Source: Steromphala cineraria
Taxonomy: Eukaryota; Mollusca; Gastropoda; Trochida; Trochidae
Assembly: GCA_916613615.1 (NCBI GenBank)
Contig: OU744721.1
Coordinates: 85,627,060 to 85,691,059, forward strand
DNA: 64,000 bases
Reading direction: 5' to 3'
Shown: positions 34,700-48,400 of the stretch, piece by piece
How the letters are laid out: the number at the start of each line of letters is the position of its first letter
How positions within the stretch are numbered: position 1 is the stretch's first letter
Program-made: the position numbers and the translations under genes
Notes under the pieces: model-generated
Database searches by the model: none
What the model was told of the DNA's origin: nothing
What the model saw: only the letters and a program-made list of their open reading frames with translations

Positions 34700-35857
34700 T
34701 TATATCTTCTGAAGATCTGACTCTGGGATCCAGCTATTGAAATGCTTTGGGTAGCCCATCCATTTCACAAACACTTCCTTCCTACCACCTCTCTTTCTCT
34801 TCTTCAAGACTTTTTCCACTCTCCACAGGCTATCTTCAGACTTATATACTTTCTGCAGTTCATTTGCATAAAATGTACCTGTGATAGGGTTGTCAGCCAT
34901 ATCTTTAACTTTGTAGATGGGTATCCCATCTCTGTAGTATCGTCTACTGATAATGAATACTTCCTCTGTCCATTTCTCCTGATAGTCACGTTGAAAAACA
35001 TACCTTAAATGTGACAGTCGTACTTGATCCCCTAATTTAAATTCAAAGGCTTTCTTTCTGATTTTCTTCATCTTCTCTGCTTTGGGTTTGACTTGATTGA
35101 TCAGAGGATCAATGTACTGTTCTTTCCAAACTAGTGATTCATTGTTTACATTAATATCAATGGGTGAACGTTCATTCAGTGATCTATGAGGTCTGTGGTT
35201 ATAATTATTCACCAATTCTTGTAAAATGTCCAGATAATGATAACTTTGTTTATAAGTAAAATATCTGTACATGTTTGTCTTGAGAGTTCGTATTACTCTC
35301 TCTGCATAAGAAGCCTTGGTTTCATTCTGTGTTACATAATAGGTAATACCCTTGCTTTTTAAATATGATCTCACTTTCTTGTTATCAAATTCACGACCTT
35401 TGTCAGATCTGATAATGTGTGGCAGAGTAGCACGAGAAAATATCCTCTTCATGGCTTGAGAAAATATCCTCTTCATGGCTTTAATAACGGCATCTGGAGT
35501 TTTATTTTGTAGGGGCTCCACCCATAGAAATCGTGTAAATACATTAATTGCAATGAATAAGTATTTCACACTGTCGTTGTCCTTTGCTATGTTAGATACA
35601 TCGGCCAAGTCCATATCCCAACGGTTATTTAAACCACTTGACACCACTCTGTTACGCTTGAACTTGTACCTGAGAGGTCTTTGAAGAGAGTAACTATCCT
35701 GTGCAGCTAACCATTTCTTGATATGATGTAAACTGATATCAAACTTGTCAGCTTTCTGCACAATGTGATACAGCTTGTTAGGCCCGGTAAATGAAGCTGG
35801 ATTCTTGGGATTGAAATAAATATCAGACAAATATTCTTTCCAACCATCCGACGGCAT
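34700..35857 (-). CDS. Polinton integrase (retroviral type) with C-terminal chromodomain
   Basis: 385 aa. The N-terminal part (1-70) has the Polinton-type YFNPKNPASF and IKKWLAAQD motifs. The DDE core has WDMDLADV (D81/D83), IRSDKGREF (D152) and SYAERVIRTLK (E186). Next comes a basic SH3-like region (about 265-335), then a chromodomain (about 345-385, WRVEKVL...VKWMGYP...SWIPESDL) expected to bind modified histone tails and guide insertion. Residues 127-134 and 135-142 are a duplicated AMKRIFS(Q/R) block from a perfect 24-bp tandem duplication. This lengthens the core between the first two catalytic residues and could impair activity. The frame is otherwise intact. It is transcribed inward from the right terminal repeat. 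Confidence 0.92.
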   Translation of the reverse strand: MPSDGWKEYLSDIYFNPKNPASFTGPNKLYHIVQKADKFDISLHHIKKWLAAQDSYSLQRPLRYKFKRNRVVSSGLNNRWDMDLADVSNIAKDNDSVKYLFIAINVFTRFLWVEPLQNKTPDAVIKAMKRIFSQAMKRIFSRATLPHIIRSDKGREFDNKKVRSYLKSKGITYYVTQNETKASYAERVIRTLKTNMYRYFTYKQSYHYLDILQELVNNYNHRPHRSLNERSPIDINVNNESLVWKEQYIDPLINQVKPKAEKMKKIRKKAFEFKLGDQVRLSHLRYVFQRDYQEKWTEEVFIISRRYYRDGIPIYKVKDMADNPITGTFYANELQKVYKSEDSLWRVEKVLKKRKRGGRKEVFVKWMGYPKHFNSWIPESDLQKI

Positions 35858-36082
35858 GCTGAGAGTATGAATGAATCAATTAAATAAATTGTAGCTTTAA
35901 ATATCAGCCTCATCATACAGACAGTAAACCTCTCAACCCTTTAGCGAACTTGCCTTGTTCACTCGTTATGTCTTATGCTTGTTTTCCCAGTGGTGAATAT
36001 ATCTACATGTTTTCATATTGTATATATATTGCTCCATATGTCCATATATAAAAAAAACTCATCTTTAGTCTATCTTTTTATA

Positions 36083-36600
36083 GCAGCAGTCGGTATCAAG
36101 TTTGAACAACTGTTTTTCTTTATAATTGAACATCTATAATCATTAGGACTGCGAGCTATTACATGTACATGTATATTCCTGTCAGCTGATGACCTAGTTC
36201 TGGTATTGCACCACTGTCCAAAATGTATTACGACTGAGCTATTTTTAGTACAATGTAACTGAGCGCACGAAAGTAATAAACTGGGTCAGTCTCACTGACA
36301 AGGCGAGGCTATATATCCCTCCCTATTAGCAATAGCGTGTCTATGTCAATGTAGGTATAAGCTTTAGAGATAAAAAAAGTTATATATATTGAATTTCATT
36401 GAAAGGAGAGTGAAATGATCCTACACAACCAGCTACACGACTCAATTTGAATGTTTAACGGTTGGTCTATTTTTGACCTGGGATTCCCCCATTATTGCAA
36501 CAAAGCCTAATGATGGGGATCTATTTTTAGTTTATCCCGCCCATAACTAGGTCAATCCATTAAGAAGTAGGTCAATCCTGATGCAGAACTCTCTTTTATA
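36083..36600 (-). repeat. Polinton terminal inverted repeat, right
   Basis: Reverse complement matches 25464-25929. It holds an additional 54 bp at 36467-36520 bounded by an 8-bp repeat (CTATTTTT on the plus strand). On the minus strand it contains GATATATAGCC (about 36317-36307), a possible TATA box toward the integrase. The equivalent place in the left arm reads GATAGCGCC. Confidence 0.9.
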
Positions 36601-39600
36601 CTTCATCAAAAGAGATAGTGTAATAGACTGACAAGACAGACAATGGTTACGCGTCAATGATTAGTGACGTCCTGTAAAATATTGATAATTTTCTGATGAC
36701 AAATCACTATGTGCCGTTTTTGCAAAAGTTTTTATCAGTAACAAGAGCAAAGATCTGGAGACAAATTCATCCCATCACTGTACATAACAGGTGTTTTTTT
36801 GAGTTTGCAACGTAGGTAGATTTAACGTATCCTATTGTCAGATAACTATTATGTAGCTTGATATTTATGTATATATATTAATGATGTTAACTTATAAAAA
36901 CAGTTTCTATTTTCTAACATCGCATTTCTTCAGTTAAATAATTTAACTTAGAAGACATCAAATAGACAGTTTCCGATGGTGAAAATGAAACTTCTAAATG
37001 TCAGTGGAAATACCATAAAATGGCCAATGTCGTTAACAGATGATAGAACAAGATAAACAGTATTGATTTAATAAAAGCCATATAAGTGACAGCTGATGTG
37101 TTTCTGGAGATTGATGTTCTACTCGTTAATCTTTTATTGAATATTTGACATTTAACAATTTCCAAGTTCAAAGAAATGACCAAACTTGACCTAAATTCCG
37201 AACGTAGCTTTTGTCAAAATGATTTGTCACCTATGATTCATATTACATTAAGTACATATGTGTTGCTGTTTCATTAAAACTCCCAAAAGCGATATGATGC
37301 AATATAAAAACAACATTCTCAAATATTATATAGAATCGCAAAATTTAGAGATTTTATACTCTCTTAAAACAGTAATGCACACTTATCATATTTTGAAGTT
37401 TACGTCCTTTATTTGAATAAAGATTAAAATCTGATTAAGAATCCAACGTTTGTCAGTACTGGTTAACTTCTGATCTAAGGTATGCAACCATGTGCCAGTG
37501 ACGTTTTTTACGTAAGTGCATATTTTGGTATCGATAGCATTTCCGACCATTTGATATATACTCGTCAAACATGTTAAGAATCCTTGTATGTAAACCTAAT
37601 GCAATCTGCCCATATCTTCTTCTCATATTTCGTGACGTCATCAAATGTCTTTGGTCAGTGATCCCATCACCGTTACAAATTGAACAAATCATCCTACATG
37701 ATTAAAAACCAGCATAAGAATTAAGAATTACGAAGAACTGGAGAGTTTTGATTTCATTACCTCCAGTAATACCACGACGACGGATTGCCTGTGGGATCTA
37801 TGATTTCCTTCTAAATGTTATCGACATAATGATCATTAACTAGCAGGGTGAGACATTTAGTAGTTTTATCTCATATTGTTTGGTGGTTTAACTGCCCTGC
37901 TTAATGATCAAGACGACATTGATGTTACGTAAATTTTATATTCATTATTAAACTTATTCATGACAATCTAATTGTGTTACCACTCACGATTTTGATGTAC
38001 TGATATTTTTTCAAAATCTGTTTAGTGTAATTGTACTATCCGCAGTCTGCAATATCACAACTGTACTAACATTTGATCTTTTAATGTTCCCTTTGGGCAG
38101 TATATATACGAATAAACAAGTATCAATTCATTTCTAAAAATGTCTTTTTGCACAACACCCATTGACTCATGATAAACCTTTAAATGTTTGTGGAAAGAAT
38201 GACTGTAGCTGCACTATATGAGTTATAAGATGTTATAATGAATCTATCGTATACGTAGAGTGTGCTACAACAATTGTTTCGTGGTGACCTTGATCTTCTC
38301 AGTGACAAAATGTAACTTCGTATATTAAACACAACATCAAAATATAATTTGTTATGCAAAAAAAAAATATAACAATGCATTAGCTTTGTATTGATGAAAA
38401 ATAAGAATAAATGCCCAGATATGTATTTTACTTACATATATATTCAATTTTATTTTGAAATGCTTTTTCGGACAATGGCATTTCAAGGGTTAAATGAAAT
38501 TATCGTATTTCAGTGGCCAGTTGGGTACAAACACACTAATTAGTGTAGATAGAAATCAATAATACTCATAATAATAATCATATTTTTTTTACAAATTTAA
38601 TTTCTGGGAGAAAGCATATTAGAAATAAACATGCATAGTGAAAGGTGTAGATTATAAGACATGATGTGTTTGTGGTTCAATATTCAAATGAATGAATTAG
38701 TGCCTAGCTTAGTCGAAATAATCGGAATGCAATTGTGTATCCTTTGTATTTTCCTGGCTTTCCTACAGAGATACTGTAGAGAACTGATATAGTGTGATAA
38801 TGAGACGTGTATTCTACACATGTTTTTTCAATACGAACTCTTCTCTCGAGAGATCTTCAATTAACACTCTTGTAGTTTCCTTTCCATTGTCTCTCATGAA
38901 GCCATGATTCGATAAAAGTCCTTACTTTGTGGTAAACAACATATCTCGTTCCCTGTCAGTACTGTCTCCGTGAAACGTGTGTTGGCTAGGAAGATTATTT
39001 TGGTGTGTATTTAGCCCAAGGCGGCAGGCAACGTAAAGGGATGGACCATCTCCTTCCATAACAACTGGTCTGGACCCGGCAAATAGACGTGCCTAGTAGT
39101 TTGTGTTACATCCAATTTCGTACAGAGTTTTTATGTTTGTAAGAATATTCTTCATTAACCAACATAGACAACTACAAGATTCATTAGAGCAAATACATGT
39201 ATAATATAGTTACCGTCATTACAGATTTTCATATCTGTCTTCGGAGCAAAGGAAAACGGCCAAGACAGACAATATGTTTAAAGTAATGTCATAGGCATTC
39301 CTAAACTTCACTTATAATTTCAATTGGCATATTTCCCTTGTGAAAGTTAAAATAAACTGAGTTGTTAATTATTCAAGTACACAAAGTACGTGTTTCCTTC
39401 AAGAATAACCAAAGCGTGTTGTTTCGTTCGACTTCAAATATAAATGGTAAAAAGAATTAAAAATCCCATTCAACCCATTTTACACTTGATGAATACCTCG
39501 ATTCATTAATACGACTGATATCCACGGCAATTGAATGCAGACCATTTGTGGAGTTCATAAACTACATAAGTCTTCCTCCTAAACGAAAATGAAAGAAAGC

Positions 39601-41773
39601 ATTAAGCTTTAAAGTGGAAAGCTTCCTGAAATATGTGGCGATATTCTAAGAAACATCAGATTTTCAAAGAGGTCATAAATCTAACAATATTGATTCGATT
39701 CTGTTTTTGAAAGCACTCAAATCATAAAGTTTTATACTATGGTGATAACTTACAGGGAGTCAATGAATGTGCAAAGCTACTCACGATGACCTATTAACAT
39801 ACACATGATCTATTGGCAACTGAACAACATATACGCAAACCAAACACTTATTGCTTACTTTGTGATGCTACATGGAGACTGGACAGTGGAAAGAACAAAG
39901 CAAAAAAAATTATGAATTTAATTCTGTTCTGTCAAATTAACTACGATCTTTCTAAACATATATTTGTAAATGCGGCGGAAACTCAAAAACTTTTAAAATA
40001 ATAACATGATATTTTTTGTGTCTTTATTAAGTACTTAAAAGATTTATAAGAACATTAATAAACTTACTTTTGAATACAATTAGATATGAACAAACTATTA
40101 AAGATGTAGAAAAAAGAATCTAAACTATCTTACTGTCGTCGTGTGATCAAACATAAAACATGAAAGCGATAGCGTTTCTGTATTTGGCTTTGATGTCAGA
40201 AACACAGCAGGTGAAATCACATGATGTCAGATGGTGCAGGGTCAAAACGATACAGTTTGGGCGGAAATAATATCACTAGTGGTGAATAGTTCAATAAAGA
40301 CATTTTGTAAGAAAACATTATAAAACATAATCAATAATTTTATTTTCTTAAAGTTTCAAAATCCGTTGCTATGTTTGATATGCGTTAGCAAAACTTGAAC
40401 CATTAATTTGATTTTAAGTTGCGTACATTTAAAGTTGATGCAAATGATAAATACTACTTTGGTGCTTCTTAACCTATTATGGTAGTATAAAATGTTCATA
40501 TTGAGTAGTGTACTTTAAGGTGTCTTGTCTAAGATAGTTAAATCTGTATTGCTGGAAATGACTTGTCTTATAACCAAAATATCTAATTTAAAATATCTTG
40601 TAAATACATAGTATACCCTATATGCAGAATATCTAGAGGAATCTTAGTTACAATTTACAATTTTCAAATATGACCCTTTTTACCAAGCCTGTGATAACGA
40701 TTTATCCACAGTTTGGAAAAAGGCGGATCTTTACCACAGCCGGGACACGGAAAACGTAATTTATTACGTTTAAACTGTATACTTTACCAATATAATTTGT
40801 AAGTAGTCATATCACATAAATAGTTTTGCTCTGGATTTCGTTTTATCCAAATGAATTGAATGTTTTAACCCCAAAACTGAAATTTAAACAAAGTTTCATG
40901 AAATGAAGTTCTGACGTTCTCTTAAAAAGTTTTTCTATCCATTTCACTTAAACAATTGTTTAAATATAGTTTTATTTTCTGATCAGGGAACGCGATTTTG
41001 GCATGCCTTACTTGCTAAAAGGCTTTAATGTTTTTTATGAACAATTTGTCTGGTCGGAGTTCAGATTCAGAAGAATGTTATCGGAGTCACACCTATGCTT
41101 TGATGGGCGTTGATGAGTAGATATAGTGAGCAGGCTAATCACATCAGCTGAATGACGACTTAGACATAACTAATGTGGCCCGGTAACGACCATGTCTCCA
41201 CAGCAGACTGCAGTTTGCCTGAAATTAAGCGGAGTTATGAACAGAACATGCTTCCAGCTGCTTTATGAGAGCCAAACTGTCTGCATTTCTGGTAAATACG
41301 AAATATAGATCAGTTGGATTCATCATACGTAGGCGATTGAGACGAGAAACGAATGATACGACGTCCCCCACACAATGAGAAAGAGCTAAAGAGCTGGCAT
41401 CGCGATTCATTACCTATGGAGGGGTGAACTCAATAGGGGCGTTCATCCTCAACAATAGCAGGAGAAAGAGAAACGGACAAGGGAGGGAAAGCTATCAATG
41501 GGAGGGCTTGTACGCAAACTCTTTCATTTAGATACTAACCCGCCTGGAGTATTGATTGACAGAGCGGGAGCGAGACACTACACTCGCCAGTAGAAGCTAC
41601 TCGCCATCTGCCCTGGCAGCAACGGCTGTCGTGGTCGCAGCAACTTGTTACAAACTTTCTGAGAATAACAGATGGAATAATGTTTTCGCGTAGAAACTTA
41701 AACTCTTGTTTAAAATTTTGATTATTTCAATTTCAGAATGTTTATATTTTGAAATCGATAACTTGGTAAGAAA
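36601..41773. other. Noncoding region between the Polinton and the GPCR
   Basis: Begins with 175 bp of unique flank, then the 300-bp segment (36777-37076) that was copied to 24263-24562. No gene recognised in 37077-41773. GC content rises over about 41100-41700, just upstream of the GPCR start, so promoter and 5' untranslated sequence probably lie there. Confidence 0.45.
36777..37076 (+). repeat. 300-bp direct repeat (source of 24263-24562)
   Basis: 298 of 300 bases match 24263-24562 as read by eye; the two mismatches are near 36999-37000. It starts 176 bp outside the right end of the Polinton. Confidence 0.9.
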
Positions 41774-42460
41774 ATGGAAGGTAACTTTACCGAGACAGGT
41801 GATTTAGACATGGGTGCCCGTGTCACCCTGATAAGTCTGTACAGTATAGTGTGTGTTACTGCTGTGCTGGGCAATACTGCTGTATGTTATCTCGTCATCG
41901 CTCTGAGACGCATGAGGACTGTCACCAACTTCTTCATCGCCAGTCTGGCTGTGAGCGATGTGCTTATGGCTCTGGTCTGCATCCCATTCACCTTCGTAGC
42001 TAATGTGCTCCTGGACCACTGGCCCTTCGGATACGCCTTCTGTCCACTGGTGACCTACCTTCAAGCTGTGGTTGTGTTCCAAAATGCCTACACACTCTTA
42101 GCTATGAGCATGGAGAGATACATTGCCATCATGTACCCGTTTAAGACAAGACTGGGTAAAAGGAAATGCCTTTACGTTGTAGTTGCCTGCTGGGCTCTAG
42201 CCCTCCTGACCCCCCTCCCGACGGCAGTGACGTCCAAGGTGGTGGCCAGTACCAGCGTGATGAACGAGACTCTGTACCTGTGCCGGGAGATCTGGTCGGA
42301 CACCCAGCGCTTCTCCTACACCCTGACCATCATGGTGCTGCAGTACTTCGTGCCCCTCCTCGTCCTCCTCTACACCTACATGAGGATCGTCCACGTCGTC
42401 TGGCTCAAGGACATACCCGCCGTCGACTCCCGGGAGGGTTTACAGGACCCCAGGAAGAAG
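41774..42460 (+). CDS. Neuropeptide-type rhodopsin-family GPCR, exon 1 (TM1-TM5)
   Basis: Encodes residues 1-229 of a 380-aa receptor in the plasma membrane. ATG at 41774; N-glycosylation site NFT at 4-6. TM1 has N34 in LGNTAV; TM2 has LAVSD with D62. HWPFG is followed by C90, which should pair with C170. TM3 ends in ERY (114-116), TM4 has W140, ECL2 has an NET site (164-166), and TM5 has P194. The exon ends after a basic third intracellular loop (DPRKK), with donor AAG|GTGAGT at 42460/42461, phase 0. The motifs and HWLGMSSCMYNPIIY in exon 2 place it in the NPY/tachykinin/RYamide-luqin-like group; a luqin/RYamide-type ligand is my best guess, not established. Exon 1 is visibly more GC-rich than its surroundings. 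Confidence 0.92.
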
Positions 42461-45400
42461 GTGAGTTCAGAGGTAGTCGATGCTGTCGTACAAATGTCCT
42501 CGTTCTTATGCTGGGCATAACAATATACCTTAAGGAGAAAGCGGTTTTGCATTGATAATGTTGTTTGTGATTTCCATCAGAATTCCGTCATAAAAGTGTA
42601 AATTTGACAAGTACAAGTAACTTGTTTTGAAATCAATTCCATCAGAGTTGATCTTTCAAATTGGGAGGCCGGTCCGGTATTAGTCCAAGGTTTCGGGAAA
42701 TAGTTTTGATAAATTATGTTTATTTTAAATCATGTGTATCCGTGTACACTTGTGATAAGTCGTTACATTATAACTTTCACATTGTCAGACAAAACAGTTA
42801 AACAGCGAAGGTGGAGCATACAATTGCTATAGTTAATGAAGATGTATTTTTTATATTTTTAAAACTTTTTCATACATGTACATACTTAATGATATATGGA
42901 TATACATTGTTGTGCCCAAGTCTTTTAAAGACGAAGGCTTATCGTTAAAGATTTAAAACAACCCCTAACGAAACCGAAATAGTCATTTATAGATTCAAAC
43001 AGAATTAAACCTAATCCTGCTAATGAATTCCCTAAGATCAAGAAATCGTCACCCAATCCGCTTAGATGATGAAACCTAATGCATGTAAACATAGTATAAT
43101 TGGCATATCCGCTCCTTGATGTTAAAGGAAGTAACACTCTTAAGGAATTTGATCATTGTATCCGGAACTATTGAGTGACGTGAGGCCACTTTAATCACGA
43201 CCAGACACGGATCGTGATGGACACATTAGAGAGGGTCAGGGAACGTTAGCCCGTATTTAACTGGATAATGGGCCGGTGAAAGGACGCTGTCAGGACTACA
43301 AGTGCGATGCTGAATCAATGGAGCTATCTTGACGCATGACGGACAGAACTGGCCACAAGTGACGAACCAAACTGGTCAGAATTGATGTACAGAACTGGAC
43401 AGTATTGGACAGCGAGAATACGCGGACAGAAATGCCCAGACTTGACAGACAGAAATGGCAAGAATTGGTCAGAATTGACGAACAGATTTATTCCCTTACT
43501 GCCGGCCTAAACTGGTCCGAGGACAGTTGCAGTGGGAGCTCGGATCCTTCATACATCTATCGGTTCTGATTGATGTACGGTGTCGCCCTTGATTAAGTCT
43601 AATAACAAGCACCGTTTCTCTATCAGTGGGGGTGCGTCTGAACCTGGAAAAGAGAGGGTTTATGGTTATTTTCGTTCTTTTAGCTGTGAGGATAATGAGT
43701 GCGAGTGCTTTGAACTTTTGTTCTTGCAACATTTTTCAACTTCAAAATATCCTCAATACATGTCAAGGATTCGTTAGCCCTTTTTTCATGCGGCCATAAT
43801 CATATGTACATTTGTACTCCACATCGTTTTAGGTTTGTATTTAAATAATAATGGATCTTCACTATGAGAGTTAAAGAGGTATTTGATATAATGGATGTAT
43901 GTAAGCCCACGGGTCCAGGAGGGAATTCAAGACATTGCCCGGAAATTACAAGATTGACAAAAGACATTACTATCCTGTTCATGTAACAGTTTTGCCTAAA
44001 TCACTGATTATAACATCTATCAAGACGGATAATGATCCTCATGCTTTCAGCATTGATAAATTAAGATCAAAGCAGGCCTCGTATACAAAACAATTATCTA
44101 TTCTAAAGAAATGCATTAGCTAAGATAGGATCAGAAAACGTCCTCATTCCATACGCTGTGGTATTTTCGGGATTCAAGTTTGAGATCTGTGACTCCGATA
44201 GAGATGAAAAATCCATACATCTTTAATGAGTTGCTCTTTACTAAATGTCTTTCTCTAGGAAAATATGAACAATATCCGTGTTCGTTTTAATTTGTTTGTT
44301 CCTGTAACCCTCATGTCAATTCAACAAAATGTAAATGTTGGCAAATTTAAAGATGTTAAAAATTGAAATCATCTTTTTCAACAACTAAAAGTATGACCTT
44401 GAAATATTTCTTATAAAATATCATTTTCAATGTCATTTTATGAAACAAGCACACATAATCACGACATAATATGTAAATTCCAAAACACTGAAACGAAATA
44501 AATTTCAACCGTTTCAGAATTCTCTTTTAAATTCTTAATCACTCGTATTATTCTCTAGTCGTGATATTTGCATTCAGTTACAGTGAACGTGTGGTGACTG
44601 TTTTATTCATGCAATCTATGGGCACAACGATAAGGGTAATCTGCTGCATTAATGCAGTGTTGCTGAGCGCATACAGTAACTATAGGAATACAAGGATCAA
44701 TACACAGCGGGCACCTGTTTCTCTGATACTAGCTCGTGCTTATATTGACACTCCGGCGTTCCGATTGATCAACAGGTGGTCCCCTCAGTGTTATGTGCAG
44801 CAATATCGTTATATATGTATGAAATATTGCTTGTCAACCGTGATACCATGGATTTATGTTTTGATTTATAGACACATTAATCAGGATAGTGATTATCTAA
44901 CGGTCTCTATATACAATACATCATGAACTTACACAAGGATAATACGTTTAACGAATTGATGTGAAAACTGTATTGATATATACTTTCATATCAGTAATCT
45001 AAACTTATAAATCTTTTTTTATAAATCGCTCTAAGTTTATTTTTTAGTAAAATATAGGTGTTAAGTGTATTGTCTAGTTATTGAATATTAATGATTAAAA
45101 TGTATTCTTTTGAAAGAAACACACGGAAAGGCTAGGTAATTATAACAATAACCGGGAATAAATGTGAGAATTGTTAACTTTGTGTTTCGTTTTTGTTGTC
45201 ATTTAAAGAAACAAATACTATTCAAGTACAATGTTTTCAGAGTTTAATTGAAAACAATCTAAACAAGTGATACGAATTCACTGAGCGCCTGAGAATATAC
45301 AGATTTAGACAATATGTCATTAACAAAAACATGGGATAACTCAAACAATTGATAAGGATTCGATGTGCGCCTGAGAAGATACAAATATATACAATATGTC

Positions 45401-48400
45401 ATTAGTAAGAACATGGGATATTCACAAAGAATTCATCCACTCGAATCAAATCTAAATCCCTTTCGTTATTCGTGTCTACAAAGCTTCACTTTTCGCGTCA
45501 ATCTATGTTTTGTCATTAAGAATCAAGTGGCTTCAAGTTAATCGATAAACAATCAAAGTCACATTTTACTTTTCTCGCAGCTCATTTCTCCTCCGTCAAG
45601 CTGAAAATTAGATAAATCTCACTTGACTTTTTATGAAAGGCTCAATATTGATACCTTCTATGAGTCTCCGAGAACAATACAGACCAATTCCATCAATCAT
45701 AGTTAAGTCAGGGATCTATATCCAATAAAACATTTACCATTTTGGCACCTCTTCCAGGTTGAGTACTCACTTCCGGGTTCCCGATAAAAACTCTTCAGAG
45801 TGTACCATTTATGCAAGTACCGTAATGGAAATCGTAGTTGTCGTGAGGCGTGTCAAATACGTGAAGTCACCGTAATGATTTACCAACGGATTAAATAAAA
45901 TATGTATGATAAAGGCGTGGCACTCATATGAGTCGTATACACTTTTATTTCATTAATTATTAGATAGCAGTGTAAACAAACATCACTAAATGTTTATATT
46001 TATACGAACTGATTCTGTGACCTATTGAAACGTCCTAATTGGTAAATATTTGAAATTAGTTTCAATGGACTGGAATCGCTTTTAGCGTTAACGATTCGAG
46101 CTCTAAAGTGACCCGTTTTTTCAACCTTTAAATCTATTTTGTACAGATACCTCAGACTTATGTTATTTTGACATAATAACGCGTCCTTTAATAGGTAATG
46201 ATTGGTATATTGCTTCAATTTCAATTGCAAAAAATTCTTTAGATTTAGGTAAATGGATTCATTACTCAAATATTTCTTACATTACAATGTTTCTTATTCG
46301 TGCATAAAAAACATTCTGCCAGGAAATGGAACTCGAGACAGAGTCCATTTATCATATCTGTGGAAGTATTTCCCGAAAGGCTGTTAAATCAACAAGTGTG
46401 TATACAGCATCTTCACAAAGGTGTAGGTCACACGACATTACCTATTACTCAACTAGTTAAAAAAATAACGGGTAATCGCAAAAAGGAAGTTATGTATTTA
46501 ATACCATTTATGCTTTTCAACCTTTCAATTGCTGTCCTGTGTACTCAATATAATCCACGACCCCACCGGAAGATGATGAAAGGTTTGCCAACTCAATATA
46601 TGAAACGCTTAGCATAAAGTTCTCGAAAGCCAAAATATGCCAAACAATCATTTGATAGAGTGAATGTCTTGCATATCACGACATGCGCCTAGTTGCAGCC
46701 TAGGGCGTATTTTCCAAAGTAATAAGTGTCTAGAACTAGAACTGTTTCACAGACATCACCTAAAATTTAATGACAAGTAACTGGAATGGCGTGAAGCAGC
46801 AACAACACAAGCTTCATAAAATCACTAAGGTTAATGAAGTCATGAATATTATATACGTCCTCCTGACATCGTTCTAGTATATCAACGTAGCGTGTACTTT
46901 ATGACCCTCAACATGATGCATCGCGTGATGGTCGAGTTGTAAAGAAGAAAATGTCCCCAGTTATAGCTCTTTTTGATAACACTAAATCCACTCAACCTTC
47001 TTGTAAATAGGTTAATTCCTTGTTTATTGTTTCAAAGACATAATTTGTATATAGTTTTAATGTATAACATCACCCATTATCGTCTTTAACAGTTTTTGTT
47101 ATAAATTAATTATTCGTCTTATGTTACAAGGCATGAAATGTCGAAGATCTGACTTTAAAGTACATAGATATTATACCTGAATATTATCATTTATGGCAGT
47201 ATGATATATAACACCACGGCAAATGAGAAGCAAGTTTTCGAACGGTTGCAAATCGCAGTAAATTTTTACAATAGATAAAATATATGAAGTTATTAAAGAT
47301 TTAACAGAAATTCTTAAGCTCGTTATATCCGTTTACTTTGTTTATAGTATCCTCATAGTACCATCGTTACATTTCACAATTCATCTCTGTCATATCAAAT
47401 TTATTTGAAATCGGACGATTTCATTTCAAAAAGATCTTTGGCTAGTGACACTACATAGCTTTTTTTTCAAAAGCCGTGCCCACAAAGAATAGAATGTTCT
47501 TGTCAGGCAAGTGATGGAGTAGATCAATGTTACATGAAACATTGCTCAATGTAATAGAAACAATCAAATTATATTACAACAATCATAATAATTATGAAAA
47601 AATACATTTCAGGGAAAAAGTATTTTGATAAACCTTTGTTATCAACAAAGCAAACATGGATGAATATATATATGCGAACAGTAAAACGACTGTATGTCAA
47701 ACTCTAATGACTATTGCCAACATGCGGCCACAATAGATCGTTAACTTCCAGGTTTTCTTGACTCAATTGTCATTGGTTAACCACGTGGATGACTACGTTG
47801 GTGATGATTGATTGAATAGTTTGATGTGTAGGACAGATATTTCTGTATGCTTCACGATCCGTTTATACCAAGTACCCGCCAGCCAAAGTTGGTATGCTAC
47901 TAAAGCTCTACAGAAAAAAAATCAAATAATACATTTACTCAATCAAATCGATGAACTGACCTAAGTCCCACTTGATGAGATTTAGAGAATAGAATAGAAA
48001 CACTTTATCAGTCATGTAATTTCTAATTCATCAATGAATATTTTCATGCATATATCAACTCATTATATCCAGATATATATACATCGATATTTAAAAATCA
48101 ACGCTATCGATAAACTGCATCCTACCTTATTACGATAATCAATTATTCTCATCAAAATCATATTTTTCTCGACACTTGATATGGGCAGTCAAGCTGAAAT
48201 GGCCTTAATGCTTCCCTGATTGTTTCTGAATGAAGTCAATAAAGCATGAAGAGACAACGATACGGTTGCAATTAGACCAATATGCGTTCATTATATGCCC
48301 ATCACTATGTAACTAGGTCGTGAAGAAAATATCGTTTCCATTCTTCCAATAGCCTTTCAGCTCTGGAATGTTGTTATCTATCTTAATTTTTTAAAACATC

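Larger units (their letters stand above)
25464..36600. mobile_element. Compact Polinton/Maverick element, about 11.1 kb, without capsid genes
   Basis: Imperfect terminal inverted repeats (25464-25929 and 36083-36600) enclose three genes diagnostic of Polintons: family B DNA polymerase of the protein-primed type (+), a P-loop ATPase (-) and a retroviral-type integrase with C-terminal chromodomain (-). Full Polintons are usually 15-20 kb and also carry major and minor capsid proteins and a cysteine protease. No frame long enough for these exists here. The polymerase frame has an internal stop. Any target duplication is ambiguous because TATA at the ends is self-complementary. Confidence 0.9.

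Noticed and set aside
25458..36606. Six-bp target site duplication for the Polinton
   Set aside because: CTTATA on the left and TATACT on the right do not match; only self-complementary TATA is shared, which cannot be distinguished from the inverted repeat itself.
42166..42555. 129-codon plus-strand ORF overlapping GPCR exon 1
   Set aside because: Shadow frame produced by the GC-rich receptor exon; the receptor frame has all family motifs.
44561..44926. 121-codon ORF inside the GPCR intron as a nested gene
   Set aside because: No recognisable similarity and no supporting signals; expected by chance in nearly 10 kb of intron.
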